Assembly: GCA_035653595.1 (NCBI GenBank)
Contig: DASRBO010000161.1
Span: 1-30,292, forward strand
Direction: 5' to 3'
Source of the DNA: DASRBO01 sp035653595
GTDB lineage: Bacteria > Actinomycetota > Acidimicrobiia > Acidimicrobiales > JAJPHE01
DNA: 30,292 nt
Below are positions 30,257 through 30,292 of this stretch, piece by piece. The notes beneath the pieces were generated by a model that saw only the letters and a list, made by a program, of their open reading frames with translations, was not told the DNA's origin and did no database searches. The position numbers were made by a program, and so were the translations under genes. The stretch's first letter is position 1. The number at the start of each line of letters is the position of its first letter.

Positions 30257-30292
30257 AGAAGTTTGCCGGTGACGACCGCTACCGCCCAATCC

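Overview
The window is very GC-rich, with strong G/C bias at third codon positions, frequent GTG and TTG starts, and many 1- or 4-base stop/start overlaps. It reads as a free-living high-GC actinobacterium. Thr/Ser-rich spacers after the lipoprotein boxes, PHO boxes of the streptomycete type, a rifamycin-associated-element-like promoter and ppk next to a MutT1-type pair all fit Actinomycetota. Acidimicrobiia is my guess for the class, by inference only. No rRNA, intact tRNA, CRISPR array, transposase or integrase was seen.

Layout. (1) Positions 1-2549, + strand: an aldo/keto reductase (5' end outside the window), a 3-hydroxyisobutyrate-dehydrogenase-type oxidoreductase and a YoaK/DUF1275 membrane protein. 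(2) 2550-3178: a gene-poor scar holding a two-part inverted repeat, an 11-bp tandem repeat in front of a tiny ribbon-helix-helix-like ORF, and the 3' part of a tRNA-Gly(CCC). (3) 3179-6875, - strand: a glycogen-debranching-type glucosidase, an unrecognised gene and a Cys-containing HTH regulator; the unknown gene and the regulator share a TCTA-N8-TAGA motif in their promoters. (4) 7043-11971: two membrane proteins, a secreted type I phosphodiesterase, a kynurenine-formamidase-like cyclase and an acylphosphatase. (5) 12120-17712, - strand: phoU, a HelD-family RNA polymerase ATPase with a zinc-ribbon insert and an RAE-like promoter, then SRPBCC protein, sulfatase and GNAT acetyltransferase in one tight operon. 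(6) 17832-20440, + strand: metallo-beta-lactamase-fold hydrolase, beta-propeller lipoprotein and a small protein. (7) 20514-26087, + strand: ROK sugar kinase, ppk1, CYTH-CHAD protein, Nudix hydrolase and SixA-type phosphatase, four of them joined by overlaps or very short gaps. (8) 26112-30116, - strand: pstSCAB behind a clear PHO box.

How they fit together. Parts 5, 7 and 8 form a phosphate/polyphosphate neighbourhood: high-affinity Pi uptake (PstSCAB), its modulator (PhoU), polyP synthesis (Ppk1), a polyP-binding/triphosphatase-type protein (CYTH-CHAD), a Nudix/histidine-phosphatase pair resembling mycobacterial MutT1 split into two genes, and a sugar kinase translationally coupled to ppk. 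The other notable signals are the RAE-like element at the helD promoter, the shared operator of the Cys-containing regulator, a GNAT gene that seems to need an ATA start codon, and a repeat-encoded leader ORF running into phoU.
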